NCBI GenBank assembly: GCA_910586365.1
Contig: CAJUGP010000042.1
Coordinates: 1 to 16,145, forward strand
DNA from: an uncultured Christensenella sp.
Lineage (GTDB): Bacteria > Bacillota > Clostridia > Christensenellales > Borkfalkiaceae
Length of the DNA: 16,145 bases
Reading direction: 5' to 3'
Both the position numbers and the translations under genes were made by a program. The notes under the pieces are model-generated. The model saw only the letters and a list, made by a program, of their open reading frames with translations. It did not search any database and had not been told where the DNA came from. This document shows positions 13,774 through 16,145 of this stretch, in pieces (the stretch's first letter is position 1; the number at the start of each line of letters is the position of its first letter).

Positions 13774-14511
13774 ATGACCTTAAAAGAACGGCAGCAGGAA
13801 ATCCTGCAAACGTTAAAAGAAAAAAAGTCGGCGGACGTTGCCGACCTTGCCAAAGCGCTTTACGTAAGCGAAGCGACCGTTCGGCGCGATCTTTCCGAAA
13901 TGAAGAGCATGGGGCTGATCGAACGCAGCCACGGGCGCGCCCTGCTGCCCGAAAACTCCGACGAAATTTCGATCTTTATCCGCATGGAAAAGAACGTGAC
14001 CGAAAAAGAAAAGACCGCCACCAAAGCGCTCATGCACATTCCCCCGTTCAAATCGGTTTATATCGACAGCTCTTCCACCGCGCTGGCGTTGGCGCAGCGC
14101 ATCGACCTTGCCTTCAAAACGGTCGTCACGAACAATTTGCAGACCGCGCTGCTGCTCGCAAAAAAGAGCGACATCAATTTATTTATCCTCGGCGGATGCG
14201 TGCAGAACAACACCACCTGCGCCTCGGGCAGCTGGACGACCCATCAGCTGAGCGATTTTTCGTTCGATTTGATGATTTCATCGTGCGCGACCGTGCAGGG
14301 AACGGACGTATACGAACGGTCTATGGATCAGCGCGAGATCAAGCGCGAAGCGTTCAAGCGGTGTAAACAGCACCTTCTCGTCGTCGATCATACCAAATTC
14401 ACGGAAAGCGCGACGTATCGGTTAAACTCGCTTCGCGAATACGACCTCGTCGTCACCGACGCGCCGCCGCCCGAGCCCTTTGACGCGACGGGCATCAATA
14501 TCATATGGTAA
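13774..14511 (+). CDS. DeoR-family transcriptional regulator, likely controls the BMC operon
   Basis: This 245-residue repressor-type protein has an N-terminal winged helix-turn-helix (about 1-55; MTLKERQQEIL, then SEATVRRDL with the recognition helix around 33-40, then GLIERSHGRA) and a C-terminal DeoR sensor domain that in relatives binds phosphorylated sugars (DSSSTALALAQRI, VVTNNLQTA, ILGGCV). The start at 13774 is chosen because AGGAG lies 9 bases before it; an earlier ATG at 13714 lies directly after the -10 box, upstream of the expected transcript start. It is divergent from and shares control DNA with the BMC operon. A phosphosugar such as fuculose- or rhamnulose-1-phosphate is a reasonable but unproven inducer, which would fit the aldolase in the operon. 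The transcript ends at the bidirectional terminator just downstream. Confidence 0.93.
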   Translation: MTLKERQQEILQTLKEKKSADVADLAKALYVSEATVRRDLSEMKSMGLIERSHGRALLPENSDEISIFIRMEKNVTEKEKTATKALMHIPPFKSVYIDSSSTALALAQRIDLAFKTVVTNNLQTALLLAKKSDINLFILGGCVQNNTTCASGSWTTHQLSDFSFDLMISSCATVQGTDVYERSMDQREIKREAFKRCKQHLLVVDHTKFTESATYRLNSLREYDLVVTDAPPPEPFDATGINIIW

Positions 14512-14513
14512 AA

Positions 14514-14550
14514 AAAATCCCCCTTCCGCATATTGCGGAAGGGGGATTTT
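14514..14550. terminator. Bidirectional intrinsic terminator
   Basis: A perfect 16-bp stem (AAAATCCCCCTTCCGC at 14514-14529 pairing with 14535-14550) around a 5-base loop, with an A-run on the left and a T-run on the right. It works in both directions and ends the DeoR gene (stop 14511) and the convergent glutamate dehydrogenase gene (stop at 14564). Confidence 0.95.
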
Positions 14551-14563
14551 GTTTTCCTTCTAT

Positions 14564-15898
14564 TTATACGATTCCGTGCGCCATCATCGCCGACGCTACT
14601 TTTTCGAATCCCGCGATATTCGCGCCCGCCACGTAATTGCCTTCCATGCCGTATTCGCGCGCCGCGTCGTCCATGTTGTGATAGATGTTCACCATGATGT
14701 TTTTGAGTTTGGCGTCCACTTCTTCGAACGACCAAAACAGTCTGCCGCTCGACTGCGCCATTTCGAGCGCGCTCGTCGCCACGCCGCCCGCGTTCGCCGC
14801 CTTGGCGGGCAGGAATACCACGCCCGCTTTTTGGAACGTTTCGATCGCTTCGAGCGTCGAGGGCATGTTCGCGCCTTCGCCCACGTATTTTACGCCGTTT
14901 TTCACGAGCAGGCGCGCGCTTTCCGCGTCGATCTCGTTCTGCGTAGCGCAGGGCAGCGCCACGTCGCAGGGAACGGACCAAATGCCCTTGCAGCCCTCGT
15001 GATATTCGCTCCCCTTTACGCGCGCGGCGTATTCCTTAATACGGGCGCGTTCGACTTCTTTGATCTGTTTTACGACGTCGAGCTTGATGCCCGCGTTATC
15101 GACGATATAACCGTTGCTGTCGTACATGGCAACGACGAGCGCGCCGAGCGACTGCGCTTTTTCGCAGGCGTAAATCGCCACGTTGCCCGATCCCGAAATG
15201 ACGACGCGCTTGCCCGCGAACGAATCGTTACGGCACTTTAACGCCTCTTCGGTCATATAAACAAGCCCGTAACCCGTCGCCTCTTTGCGCGCGAGCGATC
15301 CGCCGTACGAAAGCCCCCTGCCCGTGAGCACGCCCACGTGCTCGTCGCGGATGCGCTTATACTGCCCGAAGAGATACCCGATCTCTCTGGCGCCCACGCC
15401 GATATCGCCGGCGGGGACGTCGGTATCCTGCCCGATATGGCGGTAAAGCTCGGTCATAAAGCTTTGGCAGAACCGCATGACTTCGTTATCGCTTCTGCCC
15501 TTGGGGTCGAAGTCCGAACCGCCCTTTCCGCCGCCGATAGGCAGCCCCGTCAAACTGTTTTTAAGAATTTGCTCCAAACCGAGAAATTTGATAATTGAAA
15601 GATTGACGGAAGGGTGAAAACGCAAACCGCCTTTATACGGACCGATCGCGCTGTTGAACTGCACGCGATAGCCCTTGTTGACGTGCACGCCGCCCTGATC
15701 GTCCACCCACGGCACGCGGAACATGATAATGCGTTCCGGCTCGACGAACCGCTCCAAAAGCGCAGCTTTTTCATATTCGGGGTGACGCTCCACCACCGGT
15801 TGAAAGCTCGTTAAAATTTCCGTCGCAGCCTGATGAAATTCCGGCTCGTTCGGATTTTTGTTTTTCAGTTCTTCCAAAACTCTTTGCACATACGACAT
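14564..15898 (-). CDS. gdhA: Glutamate dehydrogenase (hexameric, probably NADP-dependent)
   Basis: This 444-residue cytosolic enzyme interconverts glutamate and 2-oxoglutarate plus ammonium. N-terminal MSYVQRVLEELKNKNP, the substrate-binding PYKGGLRFHPSVN with its active lysine, GGGKGGSDFDPKG, PAGDIGVGAREIGYLFG, and the Rossmann motif ISGSGNVAIYACEK identify the small hexameric bacterial family of about 445-450 residues. Choice of NADP over NAD is by family resemblance. The ATG at 15898 is preferred because AGGAG is 7 bases away; the in-frame ATG at 15904 is only one base from that motif. It has its own promoter and a terminator shared with the regulator, so it is outside the BMC operon and marks the end of the catabolic island. 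Confidence 0.95.
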   Translation of the reverse strand: MSYVQRVLEELKNKNPNEPEFHQAATEILTSFQPVVERHPEYEKAALLERFVEPERIIMFRVPWVDDQGGVHVNKGYRVQFNSAIGPYKGGLRFHPSVNLSIIKFLGLEQILKNSLTGLPIGGGKGGSDFDPKGRSDNEVMRFCQSFMTELYRHIGQDTDVPAGDIGVGAREIGYLFGQYKRIRDEHVGVLTGRGLSYGGSLARKEATGYGLVYMTEEALKCRNDSFAGKRVVISGSGNVAIYACEKAQSLGALVVAMYDSNGYIVDNAGIKLDVVKQIKEVERARIKEYAARVKGSEYHEGCKGIWSVPCDVALPCATQNEIDAESARLLVKNGVKYVGEGANMPSTLEAIETFQKAGVVFLPAKAANAGGVATSALEMAQSSGRLFWSFEEVDAKLKNIMVNIYHNMDDAAREYGMEGNYVAGANIAGFEKVASAMMAHGIV

Positions 15899-15952
15899 AT
15901 CCATTCTCCTTTGCGCCGCTGTCGTTTTCCGCGCGGCTTTCTTGTCCCCTTT

Positions 15953-15981
15953 ATTATATCAATTCTGTTAAATTATAGCAA
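15953..15981 (-). promoter_or_regulatory. Promoter of gdhA
   Basis: On the minus strand, TTGCTA (15976-15981), 17 bases and TATAAT (15953-15958): a perfect -10 with a 4-of-6 -35. It predicts a leader of about 48 bases before the ATG at 15898. Confidence 0.7.
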
Positions 15982-16012
15982 TTATATTTCCATAACGATT
16001 CTTAATATATTC

Positions 16013-16029
16013 TATAAGTTCAACTTATA
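16013..16029. promoter_or_regulatory. Perfect palindrome upstream of the gdhA promoter (candidate operator)
   Basis: TATAAGTT-C-AACTTATA is a perfect dyad of 8-bp arms about 32 bp upstream of the gdhA -35 box. It has the T-N11-A form of LysR-type regulator sites (also ATAA-N7-TTAT). It is AT-rich and has no adequate stem for a terminator. The regulator is unknown. Confidence 0.45.
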
Positions 16030-16038
16030 TTTTTTCGT

Positions 16039-16145
16039 TTACAAATCGATGCGTTCAAACTTTTTAACGGACAAAAACAGGCTCAGCGCGGTCAAAACGG
16101 CGTATAACACGACGCCCGTAAAGAACACCGCGAGTTTTGCGCCGA
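16039..16145 (-). CDS. C-terminal fragment of a membrane protein (possible ABC-2 permease)
   Basis: The last 34 codons of a gene that enters from the right edge are visible, ending at TAA (16039-16041). They encode one hydrophobic helix (AVFFTGVVLYAVLTALSLFL) followed by a short basic tail, SVKKFERIDL. A final membrane helix with a short charged tail ending in DL or DI is common in ABC-2 type permeases, which is my best guess. The reading frame is open to the window edge. Its gene end lies about 80 bp before the gdhA promoter and shows no functional link to the microcompartment. Confidence 0.55.
   Translation of the reverse strand, partial: GAKLAVFFTGVVLYAVLTALSLFLSVKKFERIDL

Overview
The window is one nearly complete bacterial microcompartment (BMC) operon of the glycyl-radical-enzyme type, with its divergent regulator and unrelated flanking genes. 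The base composition is fairly GC-rich with AT-rich control regions. Together with strong purine-rich ribosome binding sites, textbook sigma-A promoters and oxygen-sensitive glycyl-radical chemistry, this points to an anaerobic Clostridia-like Bacillota, probably a gut or fermentative organism. The species cannot be named from the sequence. Positions 1-14 look like leftover Illumina adapter, so the left edge is probably a contig end.

Layout, left to right: adapter remnant (1-14); N-terminal fragment of a ParA-type ATPase on the minus strand (15-85) with its own promoter; then the BMC operon, all on the minus strand and transcribed from about 13634 down to 159. In transcription order it reads: acetate kinase, class II (fuculose-phosphate type) aldolase, CoA-acylating aldehyde dehydrogenase, zinc alcohol dehydrogenase, BMC-H shell protein with an extended pore loop, a 536-bp repeat-filled gap, three small BMC-H shell genes (two nearly identical), a GC-rich hairpin, PduL phosphotransacylase, EutN/PduN vertex protein, PduS flavo-iron-sulfur protein, PduT tandem-domain shell protein, B12-independent diol dehydratase (glycyl radical enzyme), its radical-SAM activase, PduU shell protein, and an EutP/PduV-type GTPase. 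A DeoR-family regulator diverges from the operon (13774-14511). A perfect bidirectional terminator separates it from a convergent glutamate dehydrogenase gene (14564-15898). The right edge holds the C-terminal end of a membrane protein, probably an ABC-2 permease.

How the genes fit together (inference from known families): the aldolase splits fuculose- or rhamnulose-1-phosphate into DHAP and lactaldehyde. Lactaldehyde is reduced to 1,2-propanediol, and the glycyl radical enzyme dehydrates this to propanal inside the shell. The aldehyde dehydrogenase makes propionyl-CoA, the alcohol dehydrogenase makes propanol and recycles NAD+, PduL makes propionyl-phosphate, and the kinase recovers ATP. PduS and PduT could pass electrons through the shell. 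This matches the published GRM5 class (fucose/rhamnose-type glycyl radical BMC, as in Clostridium phytofermentans) rather than choline- or ethanolamine-using BMCs. Upstream sugar uptake, isomerase and kinase genes are not in the window.

The points most worth a second look are the short activase lacking the ferredoxin insert, the almost identical pair of shell genes, the repeat array that includes the stop codon of a shell gene, the internal hairpin between shell and enzyme genes, and the compact divergent promoter/operator region.
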